From an uncultured Thiotrichales bacterium (GTDB taxonomy: Bacteria; Pseudomonadota; Gammaproteobacteria; Francisellales; CACEW01): DNA of 34,123 nt. This document shows, piece after piece, positions 1 to 7,936 of the stretch. Numbering within the stretch: the stretch's first letter is position 1; every line of letters starts with the position of its first letter. The notes beneath the pieces are model-generated. The model made no database searches. It was not told where the DNA came from and saw only the letters and a program-made list of their open reading frames with translations. The stretch spans positions 1 to 34,123 of the forward strand of contig CAIQBE010000040.1 of NCBI GenBank assembly GCA_903870015.1, given 5' to 3'. A program made the translations under genes and the position numbers.

Positions 1-250
1 CCTAACCGTCGGCAAGCCTCTCCTTATTTCACGATACGTCATAACCCCTTAGCGCGAAGGCTGCCGCGCCGAAGTCCGCAGAACGTAGGCGGGCCTCGGC
101 CCTCCGCGAAAAGCCATCCTAACCGTCGGCAAGCCTCTCCTTCTTTCAAGATACGTCATAATTCCATAGCGCGAAGGCTGCCGCGCCTTGTCGCGCTGAA
201 GCTCGAAGAGCGTAAGCGGATGGCGCCGAAGTGCGAAAGCGGGCCTCGGC
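1..250. repeat. GC-rich intergenic repeat, two tandem copies
   Basis: A unit starting CCTAACCGTCGGCAAGCCTC at position 1 recurs at 118, so the period is 117 bp. Both copies contain the block GCGCGAAGGCTGCCGCGCC and a tail resembling GGCGGGCCTCGGC. The second copy diverges in its tail. The block is much richer in GC than the genes around it. A related piece lies at 1239-1298, on the other side of the BRO-like gene. This looks like a dispersed intergenic (REP/MITE-like) family; no coding function is suggested, and the minus-strand open frame through it is a by-product of the repeat. Seen directly; the element class is inference. Confidence 0.7.
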
Positions 251-295
251 AATTACGTGCAAGCAAATACGCATTATTAGATGCGCCAGACTTTG

Positions 296-308
296 CCCCC
301 CCCCCCCC
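296..308. repeat. Homopolymer of 13 C
   Basis: Thirteen consecutive C residues lie 70 bp upstream of the BRO-N start codon. Such a tract is prone to slipped-strand length change and to sequencing error. It lies outside the preferred coding region, so any effect would be on promoter spacing. Confidence 0.9.
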
Positions 309-377
309 ATTGATCATAGTAGCTTTTCTAAAAAAATAAGCCTAAAATATAGCCTATGTTGTTTAAAAGCACTTACC

Positions 378-1226
378 ATGAAAGATCCTGTAGATCACAG
401 ACAAGAAGCAGCCATCGTTATATTTAAAGAAAAGGAAATTAGGCGTGTCTGGCATAATAGTGAATGGTGGTTTGCCATTGTAGATGTTATTCAGATTTTA
501 ACAGAGTCAGTTAATCCTGCGGGATATATTAAAGATATGCGGCGCAGAGATTCCCAGCTTGCAGAAGGGTGGGGGCAAATTGCCGCCCCCCTTTCGCTTA
601 ATACAAAAGGGGGCCGACAGCAGATCAATTGCGCCAATACGGAAGGCATCTTTCGCCTTATCCAGTCTATTCCATCGGCTAAATCTGAGCCATTTAAACG
701 GTGGCTGGCAAAAGTAGGCTATGAACGTATTCAAGAAATTGAAGATCCTGAGCTGGCACAGGAAAGAATGAAGCAGCTTTACGAACAGAAGGGTTATTCT
801 AAAGATTGGATTGATAAGCGCTTGCGGGGCATTGCTATTCGGCAAAACTTGACTGATGAGTGGCAAGATAGAGGGGTCAATACTAGCAAAGACTACGCTA
901 TTCTCACTGCAGAAATCTCCAAAGCTACTTTTGGCATGACTCCCAGTGAGTATCGGCAACATAAAAATCTCCCCAGCCAATCCAAAGAGAATTTGCGTGA
1001 TCATATGACTGATTTAGAGTTAATTTTTACTATGCTTGGCGAAAAAATGACGACGGAAATTTCAAAGCAAGAGAAGCCAGAAGGAATGCCTGAAAATAAA
1101 AAAGTGGCTCGTCGCGGTGGTACCGTGGCTGGAAATGCGCGTCAAGATGCAGAGCGCGAATTAGGGAAAAGCATAGCAAGCAAAGAAAATTACCTCATAC
1201 CACCCAAGCTGCGTAAAATAAAATGA
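378..1226 (+). CDS. BRO-N domain protein (phage antirepressor-like)
   Basis: 282 residues. Residues ~11-110 match the BRO-N domain known from baculovirus BRO proteins and phage antirepressors: AIVIFKEKEIRRVW, then WWFAIVDVIQIL, then the NTEGIFRLIQSI block. A conserved mid region (IRQNLTDEW..RGV) follows, as in chromosomal BRO-N/DinD-like proteins, and the C-terminus is Lys/Arg rich. Such proteins bind DNA; the target is unknown. The open frame extends upstream to 231, but that part runs through a GC-rich repeat and a 13-C tract, so the ATG at 378 is preferred although no strong ribosome binding site precedes it. The gene stands alone and is flanked by related intergenic repeats, which suggests a mobile or horizontally acquired cargo gene. 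Confidence 0.8.
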   Translation: MKDPVDHRQEAAIVIFKEKEIRRVWHNSEWWFAIVDVIQILTESVNPAGYIKDMRRRDSQLAEGWGQIAAPLSLNTKGGRQQINCANTEGIFRLIQSIPSAKSEPFKRWLAKVGYERIQEIEDPELAQERMKQLYEQKGYSKDWIDKRLRGIAIRQNLTDEWQDRGVNTSKDYAILTAEISKATFGMTPSEYRQHKNLPSQSKENLRDHMTDLELIFTMLGEKMTTEISKQEKPEGMPENKKVARRGGTVAGNARQDAERELGKSIASKENYLIPPKLRKIK

Positions 1227-1298
1227 CGTAGCGCTACGGCTCGGCAAGCCTGCTGCGCCGAAGTCCGCAGGACGTAGGCGGGCCTCCGCAAAAAGCAC
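1227..1298. repeat. Palindrome plus third copy of the GC-rich repeat
   Basis: A perfect 12-bp palindrome CGTAGCGCTACG (1227-1238) directly follows the BRO-N stop codon. It is followed by GCTGCGCCGAAGTCCGCAGG and GACGTAGGCGGGCCTCCGC, which match the repeat block at about 60-113 with a few changes. The palindrome could act as a weak terminator for the BRO-N gene. Confidence 0.65.
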
Positions 1299-1357
1299 CC
1301 CTTGCTCAAATACCACTCATGCATTAAAATCAACCAAACACCCCAACTACTCCCACC

Positions 1358-1594
1358 ATGTACACCTACATCCTAAAAACCATCACTCAACCCGAACACC
1401 ACTACATCGGCAGCACCACCAACCTAAAACACCGCCTAGAAGCACACAACTCAGGAAAATGCCCCCACACCTCAAAATACAAACCCTGGAAAATAAAAAA
1501 CGCCATCTGGTTCGACGACGCCGAAAAAGCCATTGCCTTTGAACGCTATCTCAAAAGCGGATCAGGAAGGACTTTTGCTAAGAGGCATTTTTAG
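1358..1594 (+). CDS. Small GIY-YIG family protein
   Basis: 78 residues, the usual size for stand-alone GIY-YIG (YhbQ/UPF0213-like) proteins. The first motif is TYIL at residues 3-6 and the second is YIG at 16-18. The likely catalytic Arg26 lies in LKHRLEAHN, the conserved Glu62 in FERYLK, and the family's C-terminal signature FAKRHF closes the protein. Members are predicted single-domain nucleases, some active on DNA; the substrate here is unknown. The gene has its own short upstream region and ends 14 bp before the convergent YaaC-like gene. A damaged copy with about 96% identity over its last 122 bp lies at 4632-4806. Confidence 0.85.
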   Translation: MYTYILKTITQPEHHYIGSTTNLKHRLEAHNSGKCPHTSKYKPWKIKNAIWFDDAEKAIAFERYLKSGSGRTFAKRHF

Positions 1595-1608
1595 CTTAAT
1601 AAATGAAT

Positions 1609-2727
1609 TCACCTTTTAACTCCAAAAGCACTTACAACCATTTTAGGAATATGATCTATCGCTATGTCCATAAATTTCTCCAATATAGCTAACATAGCAT
1701 CACCACCAGCCTCATTGGCAATTACAGAGTGAGTTATTGCACTCATCCACATATTAGGCCTATACCTAGCAACTGAGCTTAAAATAAAAGCCCCTAAGTA
1801 ATATAATGAAAACTCTGAAATGTATTCGCCCTCAAAACTCTCGGAGGCGTGTTGATTGCCCTTTAACAAAGCACCTGTTAAAGGCTGTAGAGACTCAATG
1901 AAATTAAATTTATCCATTGAATTAAGAGTCGATTGATTAGCTGTAAAATCAGACTCACCTTGTTTAATTAAAAAACTCTCACTTAAATCATTAACGATAT
2001 TTTTTTCTAAATTTTTAAAATCCAATACTGTCCTCTCATAATGCACACTCGCAGAAATTAAACACCATTTCTGCAAAAATGGATATGATTCTCTTAAATT
2101 GTTTACAAGCCTACTTAAATGATCTTGGGTACATGCTATATCTTGATCCCATATTTGTATCTGCGCATTGCTTTCGTTACTATCAACAAATAGTAATATA
2201 TTTTTATTTTTTGGACGCTCATTAAAAGTAATAAAATAAATATCCCCCAAGCCTGGAAGCCTACTTAATATTTCTTTAAGGCTAATATTTTTACCGAACA
2301 AACCAACAGATGAAGATGAAGGCAGCTTTTTGATAAAGCGCTTAGTTCCTGCAATATAACTCACACCATCAAAATTACAAACTACATCATTGAAATCAAT
2401 AAAAGTACCTGATTTTTTTATTGTAGCCACTGTGTCAGCTAAAGTATTACCCACCCCCTGTAGCACTCCATGACTTGGCACCAAATTAGCAAGAACTTTC
2501 CTCGTTTGTACTAAAATAATTGCCGTGGCAAAAGCCATAACCCCATAGTATAGCTGTAGCGGCTTGATCTCTATAGGTGAATCTTTTGCGGCCTGAAGAA
2601 ACAAACGCCCCTGTATTAAACAAGATGTGATTTCCCGTGCCTTCGAAGTACTAAGGTTGAAGCCTAAATTACCTTGTACAAAGTTCTTTAAGTTTTCGAT
2701 ACTCTCTAAAAATTTAATTTCATACAT
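1609..2727 (-). CDS. YaaC-like protein
   Basis: 372 residues. The N-terminal part resembles the YaaC-like family: a SKAREITSCLIQGRLFLQAA block (residues ~28-47), then PLQLYYGVMAFATAI (~57-71) and a short SHG motif. Members occur scattered across bacteria, often near defence or mobile genes, and have no settled biochemical role. No signal peptide or membrane segment is evident, so it is probably cytosolic. The ATG at 2727 is the first Met of the frame. It is a single gene, convergent with the GIY-YIG gene and upstream of the Fic gene on the same strand, 133 bp apart. The family call is from motif resemblance by eye. Confidence 0.6.
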   Translation of the reverse strand: MYEIKFLESIENLKNFVQGNLGFNLSTSKAREITSCLIQGRLFLQAAKDSPIEIKPLQLYYGVMAFATAIILVQTRKVLANLVPSHGVLQGVGNTLADTVATIKKSGTFIDFNDVVCNFDGVSYIAGTKRFIKKLPSSSSVGLFGKNISLKEILSRLPGLGDIYFITFNERPKNKNILLFVDSNESNAQIQIWDQDIACTQDHLSRLVNNLRESYPFLQKWCLISASVHYERTVLDFKNLEKNIVNDLSESFLIKQGESDFTANQSTLNSMDKFNFIESLQPLTGALLKGNQHASESFEGEYISEFSLYYLGAFILSSVARYRPNMWMSAITHSVIANEAGGDAMLAILEKFMDIAIDHIPKMVVSAFGVKR

Positions 2728-2860
2728 ATTATTTGGTCATATTTATCAAACAGCATGCTATTTTATGCCATACCCCTAAATTTCGCTACCTTAACTAAAA
2801 AATTAATTGCACCAACTGCACCATGATTTCATAAATTGCACAAATGAGTGTAATTAACTG

Positions 2861-3667
2861 CTACCTATTCGCTTTCAACAAACTTAAAATCCTCAACTCA
2901 GTTTTCTCCGAACTTGCTTTCATAGAATCATAAACCGCCTGCAACATAAACTCCACAAACGGCGTCGCACTCCCCGCCTCATTTGCATCACCCAAGGCCT
3001 TGTAATACTTCTGCTGCTTTTTATGAACCACGGTCTCAACAGGAAGGCTGGCAAAAATGGGTTGCCAGCGACTTAAAATTAACGTTTGCCACAAACGCCC
3101 CATGCGTCCATTGCCATCAACGAAGGGATGAATAAACTCAAATTCATAATGAAACACACAACTTACAATTAGGGGATGAAAATCAGTACGCCCAAGCCAA
3201 TCTAACAGATCATTCATTAAAATTGATACCCGACTTGCGGGCGGGGCCATGTGTACTAATTTCTTGCCGCGATAAATACCGACGCTACTTTCACGAAAGC
3301 ATCCTGGTGCGTCGATCAAACCTTTCATTAATATTTTATGCGCTGCTAATAAATCCTTGAGCGATGATGACTGCCAACGATCCATTTTCTCATAAGTTGC
3401 AAAGGCGTTGCGGACTTCTTGAATTTCTCGTGGTAGCCCGAGCACGCGCTTGCCTTCTAAAATCGCCGTTACTTGCTCTAGCGTTAAGGTATTATTCTCG
3501 ATGGCAAGCGATGCTTGAATACTGCGAATTTGATTAATACGCCGAAGCTTTGGTGTCAGCTTGCCTTTCATTGAGGCTGACCATACACCTAACAGCTCGC
3601 TGATATCCGCGATGAGCTCGATGATTTTTGCGCTTGCATGAAATGGGACTTCGTAATTCTTGACCAT
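2861..3667 (-). CDS. Fic family protein, class II (N-terminal inhibitory helix)
   Basis: 268 residues. The Fic core motif HPFVDGNGRMGR is intact at residues 180-191 with catalytic His180. Fic enzymes usually transfer AMP from ATP to a target hydroxyl. An inhibitory motif of the S/T-x-x-x-E-G/N type is visible as SLAIEN (53-58, Glu57), N-terminal to the Fic core, which is the class II arrangement in which the protein holds itself inactive. No C-terminal winged-helix domain is present beyond a short helix, so the protein is shorter than many Fic/DUF4172 relatives. The ATG at 3667 follows a promoter whose -10 overlaps a dyad. It may modify a bacterial target or be a host-directed effector; the sequence does not decide. 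Confidence 0.9.
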   Translation of the reverse strand: MVKNYEVPFHASAKIIELIADISELLGVWSASMKGKLTPKLRRINQIRSIQASLAIENNTLTLEQVTAILEGKRVLGLPREIQEVRNAFATYEKMDRWQSSSLKDLLAAHKILMKGLIDAPGCFRESSVGIYRGKKLVHMAPPASRVSILMNDLLDWLGRTDFHPLIVSCVFHYEFEFIHPFVDGNGRMGRLWQTLILSRWQPIFASLPVETVVHKKQQKYYKALGDANEAGSATPFVEFMLQAVYDSMKASSEKTELRILSLLKANR

Positions 3668-3679
3668 ATTTAACGATTG

Positions 3680-3725
3680 ATAACACTGATTGTGTTATTT
3701 TACGCCAAATTATGAAATTTGACCA
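3680..3725 (-). promoter_or_regulatory. Promoter and probable operator of the fic gene
   Basis: On the minus strand a -35 TGGTCA (3725-3720) and a -10 TAAAAT (3702-3697) are separated by exactly 17 bp. Overlapping the -10 and extending downstream is a perfect dyad ATAACAC-TGATT-GTGTTAT (3680-3698, 7-bp arms). A repressor bound there would block transcription, so tight negative control or autoregulation is likely. Positions are seen; function is inferred. Confidence 0.55.
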
Positions 3726-3784
3726 GACTGAGCTATAACAACTGCTATAGCTTGACCACTGCGCAGCGGTGGTTGGCCTTACCT
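3716..3784. repeat. Degenerate ~70-bp repeat, copy 1
   Basis: Begins AATTTGACCA and ends with CACTGCGCAGCGGTGGTTGG plus CCTTACCT. A second copy at 5189-5256 starts AATTTGACCA and ends CACTGCGTAGCGGGGGTTGA plus CCTTGCCT. The spacing between the two conserved blocks is 41 versus 40 bp. The segment CCACTGCGCAGCGGTGG can fold into a short hairpin. It overlaps the -35 of the fic promoter. Confidence 0.55.
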
Positions 3785-3853
3785 ATTCTTTCTACCATCC
3801 GACCGACATTACTATCAAACGCACCAGCAAGAAAACACTATTTAAAATATTTA

Positions 3854-3882
3854 TTTACACTTAATAAATATAATGATATTAT
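3854..3882 (+). promoter_or_regulatory. Sigma70-like promoter of the 204-residue protein gene
   Basis: TTTACA at 3854-3859 and TATTAT at 3877-3882 each match the consensus at five of six positions, with a 17-bp spacer in an AT-rich stretch. The start codon at 3915 follows 32 bp later, with AAAAGGAA as ribosome binding site. Confidence 0.6.
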
Positions 3883-3914
3883 AAAATTAAATCAAAACCA
3901 AAAGGAATTAAATT

Positions 3915-4529
3915 ATGTTGTACGCCCGCAAACAATCATTTGCATCAACTCTTTCAGCATCATCGGCCTCTGCAAGCTCAATTTCAGAGGATGAAAAACC
4001 TTCTGACCGCATCGCCCCTCCTAGCATGCTCAGCCGAGCTCTTGCCGCTGACCGCAAAGCGCTTGGTGGTGACGACGAGGCATATGTGGATGGCATGCAA
4101 CAAGCGCTTGCAGGCCTGACTGCTGCCTCAGCCAGACGAGCTAAAGAAGCACTAGCCCTGGCCACCATGATAAAATCCTCTAGCACAACGCTTAGCGCCA
4201 CTCACTCTACTGCTAGTATCAAGCCTAAACCAGCGGAAACCCACGCGACTTATTTTGCGACTGCACCCTCCTCTGCCCCAGCGCCTTTTGCTCGCCCCCC
4301 GCTTCCAGCCGCTACTACTTCTGCTCGCACAACTCATGATGATGCTGTTGCCAGGCATCATGCTGCTGACCGCAGAGCGCTAGGTGGTGATGAACCACAT
4401 GTAGGCGGCATAGAACAAGCAATTACTGGCCTGAAGAACGCCAGCCAAGCTAAAGCAGCCCTTACCATGGCTGCCAGAACGAAACCTTCTAGCGCAGCGC
4501 GCGTCACTTCAGACTTTGAATACAGATAA
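3915..4529 (+). CDS. Hypothetical Ala/Ser-rich protein with two internal repeats
   Basis: 204 residues, not recognised as any family. Residues ~44-90 and ~150-193 are repeats of each other: both begin with AADR(K/R)ALGGD, continue through a G-(M/I)-x-QA-(L/I)-x-GL block and end in an alanine-rich helix followed by KSS/KPSS. The linker (~100-140) is rich in Pro, Ala, Ser and Thr and likely disordered, as is the Ser-rich N-terminus. No signal peptide or membrane helix is seen. A good promoter and an AAAAGGAA ribosome binding site support expression from the ATG at 3915. The leader resembles that of the orphan gene at 12365 (AAAAGGAA followed by an A-rich run and ATTATG). An effector or surface-associated role is possible but unproven. 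Confidence 0.65.
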   Translation: MLYARKQSFASTLSASSASASSISEDEKPSDRIAPPSMLSRALAADRKALGGDDEAYVDGMQQALAGLTAASARRAKEALALATMIKSSSTTLSATHSTASIKPKPAETHATYFATAPSSAPAPFARPPLPAATTSARTTHDDAVARHHAADRRALGGDEPHVGGIEQAITGLKNASQAKAALTMAARTKPSSAARVTSDFEYR

Positions 4530-4631
4530 ATTCCACACACTTTCAGGGCTGCTGATCTAAATTAAGATGCGCCGGCCCTGAATATTCGATCTCGGGGCCC
4601 TGCAGGCCTAGATGCAGGTGGAGCGACTCTG

Positions 4632-4806
4632 TCGCATTAACATCAATCAATTCACCCCATCATCACCCACCATCTACACCCACACAAAATACAAACCCTG
4701 GAAAATAAAAAACGTCATCTGGTTCGACGACGCCGAAAAAGCTATTGCCTTTGAACGCTATCTCAAAAGTAGATCAGGAAGGGCTTTTGCTAAGAGGCAT
4801 TTTTAG
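4632..4806 (+). pseudogene. Decayed copy of the GIY-YIG gene
   Basis: The last 122 bp (4685-4806) match 1473-1594 with about five differences. Homology continues on the other side of a junction: the start region CCCACCATGTACACC of the intact gene appears here as CCCACCATCTACACC (4668-4680), so the start codon is ATC. Compared with the intact gene about 102 bp (34 codons) are missing, including the YIG motif and catalytic Arg26. A short open frame still runs through it from 4612, but it cannot encode an active GIY-YIG domain. Confidence 0.8.
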
Positions 4807-4865
4807 ATTAATCCTAAAAACGGCATTTGAAAGCGCACCGCCTAACCCACCAGCGTCATTCTTCG

Positions 4866-4886
4866 AAAAATTGCGTAGCAATTTTT
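4866..4886. terminator. Perfect hairpin, possible terminator
   Basis: AAAAATTGC-GTA-GCAATTTTT is a perfect 9-bp stem with a 3-nt loop. It lies downstream of the decayed GIY-YIG copy and of the convergent fragment at 4948. The A/T ends give a U-tract in either direction, so it could stop transcription both ways; it could equally be part of a small intergenic repeat. Confidence 0.45.
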
Positions 4887-4947
4887 GCGGAGGACCCAGG
4901 AGCCAATCGCATGCAGCATCACTGCATACCATTTAAAGACGTAGATT

Positions 4948-5199
4948 TTACGACGTATTAGTAAAAATGGGTCTAGATGCACCTAAGCGCTCCACATTAT
5001 CAAGCGCACTCCCATGCTTCTCAATTAATACCTGCGCCAGTGCTACTCTATCTGCAGCCCCTGATTTAGATACAAAACTTGAAAAAGCAGTTTTTTCTAG
5101 ATTAGTTAACGCCGAATAATGAGGCAAGAACTTCAGCAAGGCCCCCAGGTTTTTAGAACCTCCATGGTTCGCTAAAATACTGACAATAAATTTGACCAC
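4948..5199 (-). CDS. Short hypothetical protein, possible gene fragment
   Basis: 83 residues from a GTG start (5199), mostly helical in appearance, with no recognised domain. The start codon sits inside the second copy of the ~70-bp repeat, at the point that in copy 1 forms the fic promoter -35 region. No ATG is available in frame. This suggests the reading frame was created or truncated by a rearrangement and that the protein is the C-terminal remnant of a larger one. No convincing ribosome binding site is visible. It may not be expressed. Confidence 0.3.
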   Translation of the reverse strand: MVKFIVSILANHGGSKNLGALLKFLPHYSALTNLEKTAFSSFVSKSGAADRVALAQVLIEKHGSALDNVERLGASRPIFTNTS

Positions 5200-5256
5200 A
5201 CTCGTGTATCATAATCGTCATAGACTATCACTGCGTAGCGGGGGTTGACCTTGCCT
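5189..5256. repeat. Degenerate ~70-bp repeat, copy 2
   Basis: Partner of the repeat at 3716-3784, with the same first ten bases and the same CACTGCG(C/T)AGCGG core near its end. Identity between the blocks is lower, roughly two thirds by eye. The stretch 5200-5323 otherwise shows no gene. Confidence 0.5.
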
Positions 5257-5323
5257 CTTCGGCAACACAACCTATATTACCAATCGTGTTAACCATCCCA
5301 AGGCACAAGCAAAACGACCGACC

Positions 5324-5653
5324 TTAGGGCATGTCGACCAAAGGCTGATACGCTGCTTGGACACCTGCTTGCGCACCTTGAAAAGTGACCGCCTCGCGCG
5401 GTGCACGACCATTAACTAACTCTACTGCATTTTCGTTCGCAGGCGATTGTGCTGCGCTCGCATTACGATATGTAACAGCAACCGCAATTAAAGCGCCCAA
5501 AGCAGCAGATATAGGCAATATCTCCGCAAGAACAACAGGAGACGTGTCTTGACGCAAACCAAGAAAAACACCACCAGCAACACATCCAAAGAGCGCCCCC
5601 AACAAAAAACCACTAGCGCCATTGAAATACAATCTACTGTTTACCCCTAACAT
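5324..5653 (-). CDS. Small two-helix membrane protein
   Basis: 109 residues. Two hydrophobic, glycine/alanine-rich segments at ~14-33 and ~40-62 are separated by a very short polar loop (RQDTS), so the protein should form a membrane hairpin with a soluble C-terminal tail of about 45 residues. The ATG at 5653 follows an AAAGGA ribosome binding site. It is a single gene, divergent from transketolase. No family recognised; glycine-zipper-like spacing in the first helix (GALFGCVAGG) hints at helix packing or oligomerisation. Function unknown. Confidence 0.6.
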   Translation of the reverse strand: MLGVNSRLYFNGASGFLLGALFGCVAGGVFLGLRQDTSPVVLAEILPISAALGALIAVAVTYRNASAAQSPANENAVELVNGRAPREAVTFQGAQAGVQAAYQPLVDMP

Positions 5654-5884
5654 TAACCATTTTCCTTTCGCTTATGAATAGGAATGATTATACCAAAAAA
5701 CCCAAAAGACCACGAGAAGCCTTATGATGCATGCAACAGACCTGCAAGATCAAAAGATCTAAACATTATTGCCACATGCATTGATTTTAATTAAAGCGCA
5801 GAGGTTAAGCTAACCACAATCCCCACCTACACCTCCCATCAATAAAATGCTAACATGACCATTTTCAACTGGAGCAAGACTCTC

Positions 5885-7873
5885 ATGGAACTTAAATCCC
5901 AAAATCTCGCAAACGCCATCCGCGCCCTGAGCATGGATGCGGTACAACAAGCTAATTCTGGCCACCCGGGCATGCCGATGGGCATGGCGGATATCGCGAC
6001 TGTCCTGTGGCGTGAATTTTTACAACACAATCCTAGCAATCCATCCTGGAGCAATCGCGATCGTTTTGTTTTGTCCAATGGCCATGGCTCGATGCTGCAT
6101 TACAGCTTGCTGCATTTAACCGGCTATGACCTGAGCATTAATGATTTAAAACAATTTCGGCAATTGCATAGTAAAACGCCTGGGCACCCGGAATATGGTT
6201 ATGCCCCTGGGATTGAAACCACGACCGGCCCATTGGGGCAAGGCCTTGCCAATGCTGTCGGCATGGCTTTGGCTGAAAAAATTTTGGCGGCTTATTTTAA
6301 TCAAAAAGATTTTTCAATCGTCGATCACTTTACCTATGTATTTATGGGCGATGGCTGTTTGATGGAAGGCATTTCTCATGAAGTGGCATCTTTGGCCGGC
6401 ACTTTGGGCTTGGGTAAACTCATTGCTTTTTGGGATGATAATGGCATCTCGATTGATGGCGAAGTTCATGGTTGGTTTACTGATGACACCCCCAAACGTT
6501 TTGAAGCTTATGGCTGGCAAGTGCTTAAAAATATTGATGGCCATGACCCTGAGGCGCTTAAAAAAGCCATTAAAAAAGCGCGCCGTGAATTAAACAAACC
6601 CACACTGATTTGCTGCAAAACCGTGATTGGCTTTGGCTCGCCCAATAAACAAGGCAAAGAATCTTGCCATGGCGCGCCCTTAGGCCCTGATGAAATTAAA
6701 CTCGCGCGCGAAAAGCTACAGTGGCCTTATGCGGCCTTTGAAATCCCCGAAGATATTTATGCCGCCTGGGATGCCAAATCCGCCGGCAAACGCCGTGAAA
6801 ACAAATGGAACAAGCTCTTTAAAGATTATCAAGGGCAACACCCAGAATTAGCGGCAGAATTTCTACGCCGTCAACATAAAACCCTCCCCGCTAACTGGCT
6901 CGCAACCATGCAGGCCGCCATTCAAAAAGCCCAAAGCGATCAAGCGAATATCGCCACACGCAAATCTTCACAAGATGCGCTTAATATTATCGGCCCAGTT
7001 TTACCAGAACTGTTAGGCGGATCAGCAGATTTAGCAGGATCAAATCTTACGCTCTGGAAAGGTTGTACTGGTGTGAGCCATGACAATGCGCGCGGCAATT
7101 ATATTTATTACGGCGTACGTGAATTTGGCATGTCGGCGATTGCTAATGGCTTGGCGCTGTATGGCGGATTTATCCCCTATGTTGCGACCTTCCTGGTGTT
7201 TTCTGATTATGCGCGCAATGCCATGCGCATGTCGGCGATTATGAAGCAACGCGTGATTTATGTTTATACTCATGACTCTATTGGTCTTGGCGAAGATGGC
7301 CCAACCCATCAACCAGTTGAGCACATTGCCTCGATTCGCTTGATTCCCAATATGTCCTTGTGGCGCCCTTGTGATGTTGCCGAAACTTATGTCGCGTGGC
7401 AGCAAGCGATTGAACGTATCGATGGCCCAACGAGCTTAATTTTTTCGCGCCAAAATTTACCGCATATGCAGCGTACTGAAGCTCAAGTACAAAATATTCA
7501 GCGTGGTGGTTATGCAGTTAAAGAAGTTAGCAATCCTGAATTAGTGATTGTCGCTACAGGATCCGAAGTGCATTTGGCAATGCAAGCCGCTGAGCTTTTA
7601 TCCCAGCGCGTGCAAGTGGTCTCAATGCCCTCAATGGATGTCTTTGCCAAGCAAGATAAAAATTACCAGGACAGCGTACTCCCAAAAGTCCCGACGCTTG
7701 CGATCGAGGCTGGCAGCACCTATACCTGGGATCATTTGCTCAAAGGCCGCCCTTATACGATTTTAGGCCTGGATCACTTTGGTGAATCAGCACCTGCACC
7801 CGAGTTGTTTAAGCTGTTTGGCTTTACCAAAGAACATGCCGCTGAACTTTGCGCGCAGTTATTAAAAGGCTGA
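5885..7873 (+). CDS. tkt: Transketolase
   Basis: 662 residues, essentially the length of the E. coli enzyme. It is a thiamine-diphosphate enzyme that moves two-carbon units between sugar phosphates in the pentose phosphate pathway. Visible signatures are SGHPGMPMG (~25-33), the TPP-binding GDGCLMEG (~155-162) with the downstream DNGISIDG, and the pyrimidine-domain block [14 protein letters not shown]. The frame opens at 5855, but the second Met at 5885 aligns with the family N-terminus ([19 protein letters not shown]) and has GGAG about ten bases upstream, so it is chosen. gap follows 63 bp downstream in the same direction, a pairing common in gammaproteobacteria. Confidence 0.97.
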   Translation: MELKSQNLANAIRALSMDAVQQANSGHPGMPMGMADIATVLWREFLQHNPSNPSWSNRDRFVLSNGHGSMLHYSLLHLTGYDLSINDLKQFRQLHSKTPGHPEYGYAPGIETTTGPLGQGLANAVGMALAEKILAAYFNQKDFSIVDHFTYVFMGDGCLMEGISHEVASLAGTLGLGKLIAFWDDNGISIDGEVHGWFTDDTPKRFEAYGWQVLKNIDGHDPEALKKAIKKARRELNKPTLICCKTVIGFGSPNKQGKESCHGAPLGPDEIKLAREKLQWPYAAFEIPEDIYAAWDAKSAGKRRENKWNKLFKDYQGQHPELAAEFLRRQHKTLPANWLATMQAAIQKAQSDQANIATRKSSQDALNIIGPVLPELLGGSADLAGSNLTLWKGCTGVSHDNARGNYIYYGVREFGMSAIANGLALYGGFIPYVATFLVFSDYARNAMRMSAIMKQRVIYVYTHDSIGLGEDGPTHQPVEHIASIRLIPNMSLWRPCDVAETYVAWQQAIERIDGPTSLIFSRQNLPHMQRTEAQVQNIQRGGYAVKEVSNPELVIVATGSEVHLAMQAAELLSQRVQVVSMPSMDVFAKQDKNYQDSVLPKVPTLAIEAGSTYTWDHLLKGRPYTILGLDHFGESAPAPELFKLFGFTKEHAAELCAQLLKG

Positions 7874-7936
7874 TTGGGTTGTAAGCTTAGGCTTAAATCT
7901 GTTATCTTTAACCGCAATTAACTTAAGGAGCATCTC

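Noticed and set aside
1..252. Possible CRISPR array or minus-strand gene in the repeat block
   Set aside because: Only two long, diverged units with no short repeats and unique spacers; the reading frame there is made of the repeat itself.
231..377. N-terminal extension of the BRO-N protein
   Set aside because: The extension crosses the GC-rich repeat and the 13-C tract and has no family similarity; the ATG at 378 fits the domain start.
3719..3994. Plus-strand open frame of 91 codons
   Set aside because: It runs through the repeat, a promoter and the start of the 204-residue gene in another frame, with no ribosome binding site and no recognisable protein character.
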